22,374 bases of DNA from Candidatus Methanosuratincola sp. (GCA_029907755.1 JARYLH010000009.1:1-22374), one strand, 5' to 3'. Shown: positions 1 through 7,958, numbered from the stretch's first letter. Translations and numbers: made by a program. Notes: generated by a model not told the origin, from the letters alone.

Positions 1-118
1 GAATATGCAGGTGTGTTGGTGATTGGGCGCCCATTCTGGGATCGCGGGCTATGAAGCTCTCCTAGGGGACCTGGCATGGCAAGATGCTTTCTGTTTTGGA
101 TATAGGAATAATAAAAGC

Positions 119-153
119 TTTTATAATGCATTTATAAGAATTAACTTTTTATT
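119..153 (+). promoter_or_regulatory. Archaeal promoter of the TM-helix membrane protein
   Basis: This AT-rich block holds three overlapping TATA-like stretches, near 119-125, 131-138 and 146-153. The last lies about 25 bases before the ATG at 174, the usual archaeal TATA-to-start distance, so the transcript is probably leaderless or nearly so. No Shine-Dalgarno sequence precedes the ATG, which agrees. Confidence 0.5.
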
Positions 154-173
154 CGATAAAGCTATATTTTAAA

Positions 174-1025
174 ATGGGAAATAGAATGGTCGACATTGTC
201 GAAGTATTTGTAAACATGTTCCAGAACATCATATATGCGCTGCCTGCGATCGTGGCTGCAATAATCATACTTGTGATAGGCTACTTGATAGGATCCGTGG
301 TCGGCAAGACCGTCAACAAGCTTGTCGAGAGGCTTGGCATGGAAAAGGCTTTTGACCAGAGCATGGTTGGCAAGACATTCAGGGCATCTGGTCTAGACCT
401 GTCGGATCTCATCGGCGGAGTGGTCAAGGCATTCATAATCATCCTTTCGGTGATTCTAGCGGTTGAGGTGCTGCAGATCCCTGGTGTATTTGGCGAATAC
501 ATGACCGTGATAGCCAACTACCTGCCCCGACTTCTCGCGGGTATCCTGATAATCATCTTCGGAACCGTCTTAGTTGACTTCCTAGCGTCGTTCATAGGCA
601 GGACGATTAAGCCGCTCTTCCCGGAGGACAAGACAGAGATTGCGGACATGCTGAGGAACCTGCTCTTCATAGGCCTCATTGCTTTCATACTGCTGCTTGC
701 GCTCGAAACGCTGCTCCTCGCCGGTGACACTGTCTACCCGCTGATCCTCGGATTCGTAATAATCGCAGTGGGCATTTCTCTCACCGATGGACTCGTCAAG
801 TCGATCCTTGACGACCACGCAGAGTTCAAGCCAGTCGCCGGATATGCGAAATTCGTCCTCTATTCGATCTTCCTGATAATAGGCGCAGGCGCGATCTTCG
901 CCACATTCCCGGGCGTCACCACGATCGTAGCAAACGTCTCGTGGGCGTTCGCAATAGCGTTCGCAATAATGCTGCTGCCTATAGCTTACTCCTTAGCGAA
1001 GAGAATGTCCAAGGAATCGGCCTAA
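174..1025 (+). CDS. Conserved TM-helix membrane protein (MscS-related)
   Basis: A 283-residue integral membrane protein. I see five to seven strongly hydrophobic segments (roughly residues 13-42, 80-102, 112-140, 157-180, 184-202, 219-246 and 247-272). The first contains a glycine-rich run ending GYLIGSVVG, followed by a charged amphipathic stretch (KTVNKLVERLGMEKAFDQS). That helix-plus-linker unit appears again around residues 117-150, as in the 'conserved TM helix' family (PF05552), whose repeats are found alone or fused to MscS channels. No MscS beta domain follows, so mechanosensitive channel activity is not shown; a membrane scaffold or small channel is possible. The first ATG sits at the predicted transcription start; a second in-frame ATG at 186 is an alternative. 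A T-tract at 1046-1051 closes the unit. Confidence 0.75.
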   Translation: MGNRMVDIVEVFVNMFQNIIYALPAIVAAIIILVIGYLIGSVVGKTVNKLVERLGMEKAFDQSMVGKTFRASGLDLSDLIGGVVKAFIIILSVILAVEVLQIPGVFGEYMTVIANYLPRLLAGILIIIFGTVLVDFLASFIGRTIKPLFPEDKTEIADMLRNLLFIGLIAFILLLALETLLLAGDTVYPLILGFVIIAVGISLTDGLVKSILDDHAEFKPVAGYAKFVLYSIFLIIGAGAIFATFPGVTTIVANVSWAFAIAFAIMLLPIAYSLAKRMSKESA

Positions 1026-1373
1026 GACACCATAAACCACCTTTCTTTTTTAACATTCCAATGGAAATGCCAGTCCATCGTGGTATCGACACTGTCCTTC
1101 AAACAGCCCGTCCGGAGTCCGGGTTAGAGCAGCGGATGAGCGTATATGTGCTTGTGGTGGTTCGGCGGAACTTGTGCACCAGCTTTTCTTCCCCGCATCC
1201 GTGCTGGTTTGGGGCACACGTGGCACCCTCTCCTTCCAAAATGCCTGCGCCGCCCTCCGCTCGTATTCGGCAACCCATACGTTTGCCCAATTCAAGCCGG
1301 TCCCAAAATAGGGACTTATCACAAAATTTAAATACTGCCATATAGTGTGATATATCCCAAAAAGGTGTTCAGG
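1026..1373. other. Intergenic region with terminator and promoter
   Basis: This 348-base gap begins with a pyrimidine-rich tract ending in six T (1040-1051), a plausible archaeal terminator for the upstream gene. It ends with the promoter of the next gene: a TATA-like TTTAAATA at 1327-1334 and a GGTG Shine-Dalgarno at 1364-1367. Between about 1060 and 1320 I find no convincing gene. The open frames there are antisense or have no coding character, and I recognise no tRNA, box C/D RNA, SRP RNA or RNase P motif. Confidence 0.45.
1327..1367 (+). promoter_or_regulatory. TATA box and RBS of the NifX-like gene
   Basis: TTTAAATA at 1327-1334 is a good archaeal TATA element and predicts a start of transcription near 1355. 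An AGGTG ribosome-binding site at 1363-1367 lies six bases before the ATG at 1374. This favours 1374 over the in-frame ATG at 1347, which would fall upstream of the predicted transcript start. Confidence 0.55.
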
Positions 1374-1757
1374 ATGAAGGTTGCTTTTGTGACGGAGGAC
1401 GGCAAGACCATCTGCAGGCATTTCGGGAGGGCGCCGTACTACCTCCTGGTCGAGCTCGACGGCAAGAACGTTGTCAGCAAGCGGCTTATCCCGAAGGGCG
1501 GATGCGTCAACCACGGTCGCCATGACCGTGAGGCCCACGAGGGCGTCCACCTCGGGAGCGAGGAGAGGCACAAGTCCATGATCCAGCAGGCTGACGGCTG
1601 CGAAATTGTGGTCTCAGGAGGGATGGGCATGGGGGCATACCAGTCCCTGATGCTGAGCGGGATCAAAGTCTACATAACCAATGTGGAGGAAATCGATGAA
1701 GCTATTTCCCTCCTAGCGGAGAACAGGCTGGACAACAACCTCGAGCTTCTGCACTAG
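1374..1757 (+). CDS. NifX/NifB-type Fe-Mo cofactor-binding domain protein
   Basis: A 127-residue single-domain protein of the dinitrogenase iron-molybdenum cofactor biosynthesis family (PF02579: NifX, NafY, the C-terminal part of NifB, and many archaeal stand-alone proteins). It opens with the typical strand MKVAFVTEDGKTICRHFGRA, where HFG is the family hallmark. It continues with a Cys/His-rich insert (GGCVNHGRHDREAHEGVH) and the segment ADGCEIVVSGGMGMGAYQSL, which matches the conserved GGMG turn. No nif or other molybdenum genes are nearby, so the cargo is unknown; archaeal relatives are thought to bind or carry metal clusters. The start at 1374 was chosen for its RBS and because the family begins at this strand. 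Confidence 0.85.
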   Translation: MKVAFVTEDGKTICRHFGRAPYYLLVELDGKNVVSKRLIPKGGCVNHGRHDREAHEGVHLGSEERHKSMIQQADGCEIVVSGGMGMGAYQSLMLSGIKVYITNVEEIDEAISLLAENRLDNNLELLH

Positions 1758-1997
1758 CCAAACCGCTTTTCCGCCTGTTCTTCCTTTTTCATTTCCCCGA
1801 TCTGATAATCGGTGCTGCACTGCATCAACCCTGCCTCTTAAACGCGCGCCAGATCGGGAAAAAGCAGGTCCGGAGAGAGACTCTGCGGCGAAATTATCCT
1901 GTTTCACAACACAGGCCCTGCCATGGCGATTTGATGTTCTTGAAATGGTATTTCTTGGCGAAAGTGATAATATCATGATCTGGTAGGTGCGTTGTCG
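1758..1997. promoter_or_regulatory. Leader region of RadA-paralogue gene with dyads
   Basis: A 240-base gap. It has T-rich tracts near 1776-1790 that could end the upstream transcript. A nine-base inverted repeat (1796-1804 with 1850-1858) encloses 45 bases. An 11-base palindrome, TGATAATATCA, at 1965-1975 overlaps the best TATA candidate for the downstream gene, and AGGTG at 1985-1989 is a ribosome-binding site. The position of the palindrome suits a repressor site, but this is inference. Confidence 0.35.
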
Positions 1998-3092
1998 TTG
2001 GGGACAGGTGCCAGGGCACACTGCGGCGCAGGGGGCGTTCAGGGACTGCCTTCTGAAGCTTCCTCAGGCGCTGCTGCTTTGCGGGGCGCGGGCTTTGTCA
2101 GGGCCTCTTCGCTCCAGCCGCGGGGCGAACCCCTGATGACCGGCTGCCCTGCCTTGGACTCGCTAACCGGCGGAATCTGCAGCGGCGTCACCTACCTCTT
2201 CTCGGGCGCCCCAAGGTTCTTGGACGCGCTCCTCCACAGCATCCTGGTTGCGGGGTCCTCCAGGGGAGAGGTCGCCTACATGAACAACACCGACTACTAT
2301 GGCACCAGGAGCGAGATCTCGCCAGGCAGGATCTCCCTGATCGCAAAGCACAATGGGCTAGACTATGGTGGAGTGCTGGAAAGGATCCTCTTCACAGCGG
2401 CGTACAGCAGGGAGAGGCAGCCCTGGGCGGCTGGCGCGCTCGAGCGGGCAGTAAGGGAATCCGGGCGGACAGTCCTCATCGCTGCCCATGACATCTCGGC
2501 TTTCCGGGGCAGGGCGGGCGAGGGCACATTGGAGATGGATCTGGTCGCCTCCTCCTTGTGGAGGATGGCCTCGGAGACCGGCGCCGCAGCCATCTTGACA
2601 TCCCGCGACTGCAGGCTCTGCTCCAGCCTAGTCTTGGACCTATCCCAGGTTGTCGTTGACTTCCGCAGCGTCAGGGGAGGCGTCCGTGCGATGCTTCTGA
2701 GGCACCCCGACCGGGCAACGCCCGCATCCGCACTGATAGCTTTTTCTGAAAATTGCCATGGAGGTGATCTTATGGGGAGGATAACCCCGCCATTCAGGCA
2801 GTCGTACCAGGAGCTCCTCGGGTCGTTGAGGGGCGCATACCTGCAGCTTATGAGGTGCCAGGAGAACAGGTCCGGGTTCGACCTGCTAGTCCGGGATGCA
2901 TGGGACAGGGAGTACGCGGCGATGGCAGCCTCCGGGATCCCGATCGCCTTGGACGTTATGAACCTGACCGCGAACGCGCACAACAGGGGCGAGATAGAGG
3001 CGCTGAAGCGCGACCTCGCTGAGAAGGAGGCCAGGATAAAGGCATTGGAGGCCAAGGTTGCTGTGCTAGAGGGTCGGACGCCTGATCATTAG
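1998..3092 (+). CDS. RadA/RadB-type RecA paralogue with degenerate P-loop
   Basis: About 364 residues. From nt 2136 the protein follows the RadA/RadB plan: a TGCPALDSLTGGICSGVTYL entry (compare TGC..LDELLGGG), a strand GEVAYMNN where RadA has its post-Walker strand, then SLIAKHNGLDYGGVLERILF and AYSRERQ, resembling the RadA region around its AYNS..Q motif. RGGVRAMLLRHP matches the RadA stretch that ends in a Pro after a basic patch. The P-loop has decayed: GAPRFLDA (2205-2228) replaces GxxxxGKT, with Asp where Lys should be, so ATP hydrolysis is unlikely. The last 40 residues form a charged coiled coil (GEIEALKRDLAEKEARIKAL). A structural or loader role is inferred. TTG 1998 is favoured because AGGTG lies eight bases upstream; TTG 1992 or ATG 2136 are alternatives, and the first 46 residues have weak protein character. 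Confidence 0.7.
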   Translation: MGTGARAHCGAGGVQGLPSEASSGAAALRGAGFVRASSLQPRGEPLMTGCPALDSLTGGICSGVTYLFSGAPRFLDALLHSILVAGSSRGEVAYMNNTDYYGTRSEISPGRISLIAKHNGLDYGGVLERILFTAAYSRERQPWAAGALERAVRESGRTVLIAAHDISAFRGRAGEGTLEMDLVASSLWRMASETGAAAILTSRDCRLCSSLVLDLSQVVVDFRSVRGGVRAMLLRHPDRATPASALIAFSENCHGGDLMGRITPPFRQSYQELLGSLRGAYLQLMRCQENRSGFDLLVRDAWDREYAAMAASGIPIALDVMNLTANAHNRGEIEALKRDLAEKEARIKALEAKVAVLEGRTPDH

Positions 3093-3292
3093 CATTGGAT
3101 GCAAAAAAGGTTTGGGCCCGTCGCCGACCCCTCCCGTTCTGCGCCATTGGATAAGTCTGTGGGCGGTCCTCGGCCGCTGTATGCCTTTCAGTCTAGGAAA
3201 GGGCACGGGTAGATGTTTGTGCACACCGCAGCTGAAGCCGCTCCCTGCATCTCCCTTTCCGTTACCTGCATTTTGCGGCGCTGATAGATCAA

Positions 3293-3322
3293 GGATTTAT
3301 CCACAGCTTGCGAGTATTTTGC
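3293..3322 (+). promoter_or_regulatory. Promoter of HerA-like gene, leaderless start
   Basis: GGATTTATCC around 3294-3303 contains a weak TATA element about 25 bases before ATG 3323. No Shine-Dalgarno sequence precedes 3323, so a leaderless transcript starting at that ATG is the simplest reading. ATG 3338 is a second possible start. Confidence 0.35.
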
Positions 3323-5713
3323 ATGGGGCAACCGGAAATGCATGACTTTGAGAAGCTTGGCGTATTCTATTTGGGTCGCGGGTACGACGTCAGGACGCGC
3401 AACCGCTCCGGCGAGCTCCTGCTATACGACTCGCGGGACCTGACGACCCATGGCGTTTGCGTAGGTATGACCGGGAGCGGGAAGACCGGTCTCTGCATCT
3501 GCCTGCTCGAGGAGGCCGCGATGGATGGCGTCCCTTCAATCGTGATCGACCCTAAGGGCGACATCACTAACCTCTTGCTGACCTTCCCGGACCTCAAGAA
3601 GGAGGACTTCCTCCCTTGGGTCAACGCAGAGGACGCCGCAAAGAAGGGGCTCTCGGTCGAGGAGTATGCTGCGCGCCAAGCGGAGCAGTGGAGGAAAGGC
3701 CTCTCTGAGTGGGGGCAGGACGGGGAGAGGATCCGCCGCCTGCGCCAGTCGTCGGATTTCGCGATCTTCACCCCCGGGAGCAGTGCCGGAATCCCTGTTT
3801 CGATACTCAAGTCCTTCGAGGTCCCGCCGAGGCAGATACTGGAGGACGAGGAGCTCCTAAACGAGAGGATAAGCAGCACCGTCACCAGCCTCTTGGGCAT
3901 GGTCGGCGTGGATGGCGATCCGCTCAGGTCAAGGGAGCACATCCTCCTCTCCAACATAATCGCCGACTCTTGGAGGGGCGGATCCAGCCTTGATTTAGCC
4001 AGCCTGATCTCTCAGGTCCAGAGCCCGAGGGTAAAGCGCGTCGGCGTAATGGAGCTTGAGACCTTCTTCCCGTCCAAGGACCGATTCGCCCTGGCGCTTA
4101 AGCTCAACAGCCTCTTGGCATCCCCGAGCTTCAGGCTCTGGCTGGAGGGGTCCCCCTTGGACATCGGCAGCTTCCTGTACACCCCTGCCGGGAAGCCGAG
4201 GGTCTCGATCTTCTACATAGCGCACCTGAGCGATGCCGAGCGGATGTTCTTCGTCTCATTACTTCTGAACAGCCTCGTCGGGTGGATGCGGATCCAGTCC
4301 GGGACCACGAGCCTGCGCGCACTCCTGTACATAGACGAGATCTACGGGTACCTCCCGCCTGTGGCCAACCCTCCCTCGAAGAGGCCCCTGATGACGCTCC
4401 TGAAGCAGGCCAGGGCATTCGGGCTGGGCGTACTCCTCGCAACGCAGAACCCCGTCGATCTCGACTACAAGGCCCTATCGAATGCAGGGACGTGGTTCAT
4501 TGGCCGGCTGCAAACGGATCGGGACAAGCTCAGGATACTCGAGGCGCTGGAAGGGGTCGCTGGAGCATCCGGGGGGCAGATCCCGCGCGATGAGTACGAC
4601 AGGATAATCAATAGCCTAGACAAGCGGGTCTTCCTCATGCACAATGTCCACGAAGCAGTTCCGGTGGTCTTCGAGACCCGCTGGGCGATGTCATACCTCA
4701 GGGGGCCCTTGACCAGGGATCAGATAAAGTCCCTGATGGAGCCCATCAAGGCATCCGGATCGGAGCCCCCGCCGAAGGCGGAGCATAGCGCCAAGTTGGC
4801 GGCTCCTGCCGAAGGAACCGCCGAAAGCCCGCCCATGCTGCCGCCGGAAATACCCCAGTATTTTTTGCCTGCGGCAGCCTCCAAGGGAGAACCGATAATC
4901 TACGCACCATCACTGCTCGGGGTAGCGCAGGTACGCTACAGTGATGCAAAGAACGGAATCGATGCGGTCGAAGAGGTCTGCCTTGTCGCACCCATCACCG
5001 ACGGCATAGTGCCGGTAGACTGGAATAACGCGGCTGTATGGGGTGCCCCCCCTGCCTTGGAGAGGCGTCCATCGGTCCCATCAAAGTTCGCTGAGCTGCC
5101 CAAGGCAGCAACGAACCCCAAGAACTATGCTGCTTGGGAAAGGGAATTCGCCTCTTGGATCCTGGCCAATCGGAGATTGGAGCTCCTGAAGAGCCCGTCC
5201 TTAGGGGCACTCTCAAAGCCTGGCGAGTCTGAGAGCGATTTCAGGATAAGGATGCAGCTGCTAGCCAGGGAGAGGCGGGACGAAGAAGTGGAAAGGATAC
5301 GTAAGAGGTATTCGCCTAAGCTGGCGAGGCTAGACGAGCGGATAAGGAGAGCGAAGGCTATGCTGGAGAAGGAAGAGCTCCAGGCAAAAGAGCAGAAGTA
5401 CCAGGCGGCGATATCTGCGGGATCGACTCTGCTGGGTGCCATCTTAGGCAGGAGAGCGATTGGCGGCGTGAAGACAACCGCGCGGGATTTGGGGAGGACT
5501 GCGAAGCAGAAGGGGGATGTCGAGAGCTCCCGGGAGAATCTCGAGGCCCTCCAGAAGGAAAGAGCCGCTCTCGAGGAGGATTTCGATTCGGAGATCAGGG
5601 CTTTGGAGAAGTGCGATCCGCTCAAGGAGAGCCTGCAAAAAGTCGCCGTGGTTCCTAAGAAGGGCGACGTCACAGTCAGGCTCGTGGCACTTGCCTGGAT
5701 CCCCGCCCCGTAA
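3323..5713 (+). CDS. HerA/DUF87-type DNA-translocase-like ATPase
   Basis: A 796-residue P-loop ATPase of the HerA/FtsK superfamily. The N-terminus has FYLGRGYD, then Walker A GMTGSGKT at residues 48-55 and VIDPKGD soon after, a stretch typical of HerA-like and VirB4-like ATPases. Walker B is LLYIDEIYG with D338-E339, followed by LLKQARAFGLGVLLATQNP, the sensor motif, and GRLQTDRDK, which holds a likely arginine finger. After a Pro/Ala-rich linker (about 475-510) the tail has one coiled coil (about 630-690), a glycine-rich GSTLLGAILGRRA segment, a second coiled coil and a final beta strand. This tail is not part of classical HerA, and I see no NurA nuclease neighbour. Pumping of DNA or protein is expected from the family; the actual substrate is unknown. 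Large homologous proteins annotated only as ATP-binding protein occur in bacteria. Confidence 0.85.
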   Translation: MGQPEMHDFEKLGVFYLGRGYDVRTRNRSGELLLYDSRDLTTHGVCVGMTGSGKTGLCICLLEEAAMDGVPSIVIDPKGDITNLLLTFPDLKKEDFLPWVNAEDAAKKGLSVEEYAARQAEQWRKGLSEWGQDGERIRRLRQSSDFAIFTPGSSAGIPVSILKSFEVPPRQILEDEELLNERISSTVTSLLGMVGVDGDPLRSREHILLSNIIADSWRGGSSLDLASLISQVQSPRVKRVGVMELETFFPSKDRFALALKLNSLLASPSFRLWLEGSPLDIGSFLYTPAGKPRVSIFYIAHLSDAERMFFVSLLLNSLVGWMRIQSGTTSLRALLYIDEIYGYLPPVANPPSKRPLMTLLKQARAFGLGVLLATQNPVDLDYKALSNAGTWFIGRLQTDRDKLRILEALEGVAGASGGQIPRDEYDRIINSLDKRVFLMHNVHEAVPVVFETRWAMSYLRGPLTRDQIKSLMEPIKASGSEPPPKAEHSAKLAAPAEGTAESPPMLPPEIPQYFLPAAASKGEPIIYAPSLLGVAQVRYSDAKNGIDAVEEVCLVAPITDGIVPVDWNNAAVWGAPPALERRPSVPSKFAELPKAATNPKNYAAWEREFASWILANRRLELLKSPSLGALSKPGESESDFRIRMQLLARERRDEEVERIRKRYSPKLARLDERIRRAKAMLEKEELQAKEQKYQAAISAGSTLLGAILGRRAIGGVKTTARDLGRTAKQKGDVESSRENLEALQKERAALEEDFDSEIRALEKCDPLKESLQKVAVVPKKGDVTVRLVALAWIPAP

Positions 5714-5726
5714 ACCCTTTTTTTGT
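5714..5726 (+). terminator. CC-T7 terminator after HerA-like gene
   Basis: A run of seven T (5718-5724) preceded by CCC lies five bases after the stop codon, with no hairpin. Oligo-T alone is the usual archaeal termination signal. The same CC-T7 form recurs after 7545 and 15960. Confidence 0.6.
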
Positions 5727-6043
5727 CATGATGCTGCTCCGCTACAAACGGCTGCAATCCGAGAATCGACCCTGATGCTCAAATAGCCTCTATCGATTTT
5801 TATGCACCTTCTCCCAGTCCTCACTAAGCCTCGAGCCGAGTTCCCCGTCCTCAACGACTATCGGACCGCGGTAACCGCAGCGACGGCGGTCCCCCTGTCC
5901 CTACCCGTATAGAGCGGGCGAGGACGAGGACAGGACCGGCGCACATAACAGCAGCAGTCTCCGAGGCAGCCTTCAGGAGGATCTTCGGCATAATCAGGGA
6001 CACGGGGCGGTTCAAGATAAAGGTCGCCCCAAGGACAATGTCC
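5714..6043. other. Upstream region of hypothetical gene; open frame continues
   Basis: This 330-base gap holds the terminator of the previous gene, a TATA-like TCGATTTTTATG at 5793-5804 and, from 5828 onward, a stop-free reading frame that runs into the next gene. From about 5930 that frame looks coding (AAFRRIFGIIRDTGRFKIKV, with AGG and ATA codons typical of this genome) but has no ATG, GTG or TTG before 6038. A second frame starting at ATG 5802 is open to 5913. Either the gene is longer than annotated with a frameshift near 5905, or a leader peptide precedes it. Confidence 0.4.
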
Positions 6044-6796
6044 ATGCTCGGGGTCACAGGCACTGCTTCAGCCGATGTGGAGTTCCACCTTGAGAACGGC
6101 ACGGTCTCGTTCGAGCCAGACAACACCATCAGGATCAGCGAGCTGGACATCAAGTGGGACAAGCTTGAGGTATCGATAGCGCTGAACTTGCCTACCTTGT
6201 GCTTCACAATCTATGTTCCAATCCCTGTACCTCCGTTTTTAATCCCCGTCGATCTTGGCTGCATATTCGAGGGGAACCCGGATCTGCAATTCACCCTGGA
6301 CCTTCCTACAGGCTTCACAACCGAGGTCAGCTGCAACGCTGGACTGAAGACGTATTACGGACTCGGCACCCCCAATGAGTGGATGGTCTACATCGCGCCA
6401 AGCAGAGTGGACCTCGACATAATAGATGTAGCCGATACCGTGGGTGACATGCTTGAGAATGCGCTGAATGCTGTTGCAGAGTCCCTCGGCATCCCGGACG
6501 CGATAGTGGACGTGATAGGCAGCATCATAGACCTGGTGAGGGAAGTGCTCGACATCGCCGACGATTTGGGCGAGTGGCTGCAGAACCTGATCTTCGATGC
6601 GCTAGGCATAGAGAGCACAATCGAATCCTACGTCGCCATCTGGCTGGCGGACACGATGCCTATCTTCCGCCTCGAGGATCCCGTTGAAATCATGCCCGCA
6701 GAAGGGAGCCTCATCCCTGTGAAGCTGCCGATCGAGTACGTTGGGGCACAGGTAAACGACTCGGAGATGGTACTGATGGTGGATGTGGGGGGATGA
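6044..6796 (+). CDS. Hypothetical protein, beta / amphipathic helix / beta
   Basis: I do not recognise this protein (250 residues from ATG 6044; ATG 6038 is also possible). AAGGA at 6031-6035 lies eight bases before 6044. Residues 10-115 are beta-rich and include a Pro-rich hydrophobic stretch (FTIYVPIPVPPFLIPVDLG). Residues 130-210 are acidic amphipathic helices repeating the pattern of ENALNAVAESLGIPDAIVDV. The last 40 residues return to beta strands. A lipid-binding fold with helices packed in a sheet, as in TULIP proteins, is one possibility, on pattern alone. There is no signal peptide in the part seen, but the true N-terminus may be missing (see the upstream region). It overlaps the next gene by ATGA, so the two are translationally coupled and probably work together. 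Confidence 0.6.
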   Translation: MLGVTGTASADVEFHLENGTVSFEPDNTIRISELDIKWDKLEVSIALNLPTLCFTIYVPIPVPPFLIPVDLGCIFEGNPDLQFTLDLPTGFTTEVSCNAGLKTYYGLGTPNEWMVYIAPSRVDLDIIDVADTVGDMLENALNAVAESLGIPDAIVDVIGSIIDLVREVLDIADDLGEWLQNLIFDALGIESTIESYVAIWLADTMPIFRLEDPVEIMPAEGSLIPVKLPIEYVGAQVNDSEMVLMVDVGG

Positions 6797-6798
6797 GC

Positions 6799-7545
6799 AT
6801 GAAGTTCGTGATCAACCGAAAAATAAGCAGCCGGATAAACCGCCACATTTTGAGCCAGGCGGCTCTTGACAGCGGATCCCTTGGGCCCATGGCCACCGTG
6901 CTCCATCGTTTTTCAGAGCCAGGTTGCTACAACGCCGTCATCAATCAGGGGGAGGTTGCCTGCGCAACTTTCACGCTGACCGTGGACAGTAGCGCTCCCA
7001 CTACACCGGTCACCATCAATTTGGGTGGGGCAGCTCCTTGCTATACGGTGAGCCCCGAGACATACGTCGTATTCAGTGCGCCTAGGGGTCCAGGCGGGTA
7101 CTCTGTTTTATTCTGGAGGGCGGTAGGAGGCACAAGATCCGTGGCTTTCGACAGCCGAATGCTCGGTGATGGCGACATTTTCGCAGCCTCGCTCCTGCGC
7201 CCAGGCAGTTATTCCGCATCTAACCAATACGGCGCCAAGTGCACCATATCTCTCACACGGGCAGCCAAGGGTTTGGCAAGACAGGTGGTCGGAAAGCAGC
7301 TGAGGCTACATTCCAGGGCTGAATGCCAGAAAGTGGATTGCACAAGGGAATCATTCACCCCCAACAAGGTGAGCGCTGAGACGGCCCAGCCGCTCCTATT
7401 CACAGTGCGGACAAAGGAGCCATCCTTGCGAATCAAAATCACGCTGGAGGCTTCTGAGGACAAACCGGCAGGGCCGCTCACAGGCCCGAGAGTTGACCTG
7501 GCGAAGGCCCCGAAAAAGCCGGATCTGAGGAAAAAGCCTGCCTGA
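6799..7545 (+). CDS. Hypothetical two-domain beta-rich protein, basic tail
   Basis: An unrecognised 248-residue protein, coupled to the gene before it. ATG 6793 overlaps the upstream stop as ATGA; ATG 6799 is preferred because a GGGGG stretch lies at a better distance. After an Arg-rich N-terminus (KISSRINRHILSQA) come two all-beta segments, about residues 40-145 and 155-220. The first ends LLRPGSYSASNQYGAKCTIS, which resembles the last strands of cupredoxin- or immunoglobulin-like domains (PGTY...C.I), but the usual copper-binding His residues are absent. Six cysteines are spread through the protein (for example AECQKVDC). The tail is rich in Lys and Pro (KAPKKPDLRKKPA). I cannot assign a function. 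The codon pattern is like the neighbours. Confidence 0.6.
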   Translation: MKFVINRKISSRINRHILSQAALDSGSLGPMATVLHRFSEPGCYNAVINQGEVACATFTLTVDSSAPTTPVTINLGGAAPCYTVSPETYVVFSAPRGPGGYSVLFWRAVGGTRSVAFDSRMLGDGDIFAASLLRPGSYSASNQYGAKCTISLTRAAKGLARQVVGKQLRLHSRAECQKVDCTRESFTPNKVSAETAQPLLFTVRTKEPSLRIKITLEASEDKPAGPLTGPRVDLAKAPKKPDLRKKPA

Positions 7546-7958
7546 TGTAACCCGAATTCCCCTTTTTTTATAAAAACTGAGGCAATGCATAGTGCCGCAT
7601 CGACTCGGCGTGTTAGTGATTCCTTGACCCAGAGCGGGTTTGTTAAGATCGGATCCCTCCGCTACCTCCCTCATCCCAGTAAAAAGGGAGCTGGACCTGA
7701 AAAATCAAAAACACTCCTGCACTAGTAAAGGTGCCTTCATTCATGATTGTAATGCATGGAGAGTCTGTCGGGCGAAAATGTTTCCTGCCCTCACTTGGCA
7801 GATGCGATGTTGATCCTATGGTGGTGTCAAGGATTTCAGGCGAAAGTGACAGGGATTATCACGGTGCGATCTGCGCGTGTGGTAACCTCTAGGATGGTGC
7901 TTGGGGCATCCGGGCACCGTCCGACGGGCGGATTGGGGCTCAAGGAGGCTTGGCGTGT
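7546..7958. other. Long intergenic region before the polymerase gene
   Basis: This 413-base gap holds the terminator at 7563-7569 and, at its end, AAGGAGG (7942-7948), the strongest Shine-Dalgarno in the window. I find no supported gene between. The open frame starting at 7756 runs into the polymerase in another frame and has no coding character. No clear TATA box stands out near the polymerase start, so its transcript may begin well upstream and have a long leader. No RNA gene is recognised. Confidence 0.4.
7558..7572 (+). terminator. CC-T7 terminator of the hypothetical pair
   Basis: CCCC followed by seven T (7563-7569) lies about 18 bases after the stop codon of the second hypothetical gene. 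There is no strong hairpin, as expected for archaeal oligo-T termination. Confidence 0.6.

Noticed and set aside
1..65. Two short open frames at the left edge, ending at 54 and 65, could be the tail of an upstream gene.
   Set aside because: They are too short to show coding character or a family match, and both frames look equally likely by chance.
941..1345. A 134-residue open frame on the plus strand across the first intergenic region.
   Set aside because: It starts inside the TM-helix gene, crosses the oligo-T terminator, and its composition is not protein-like.
1050..1571. A 173-residue open frame on the minus strand.
   Set aside because: It lies partly antisense to the NifX-like gene, whose + strand frame is clearly real. 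The translation has no family features and no credible RBS.
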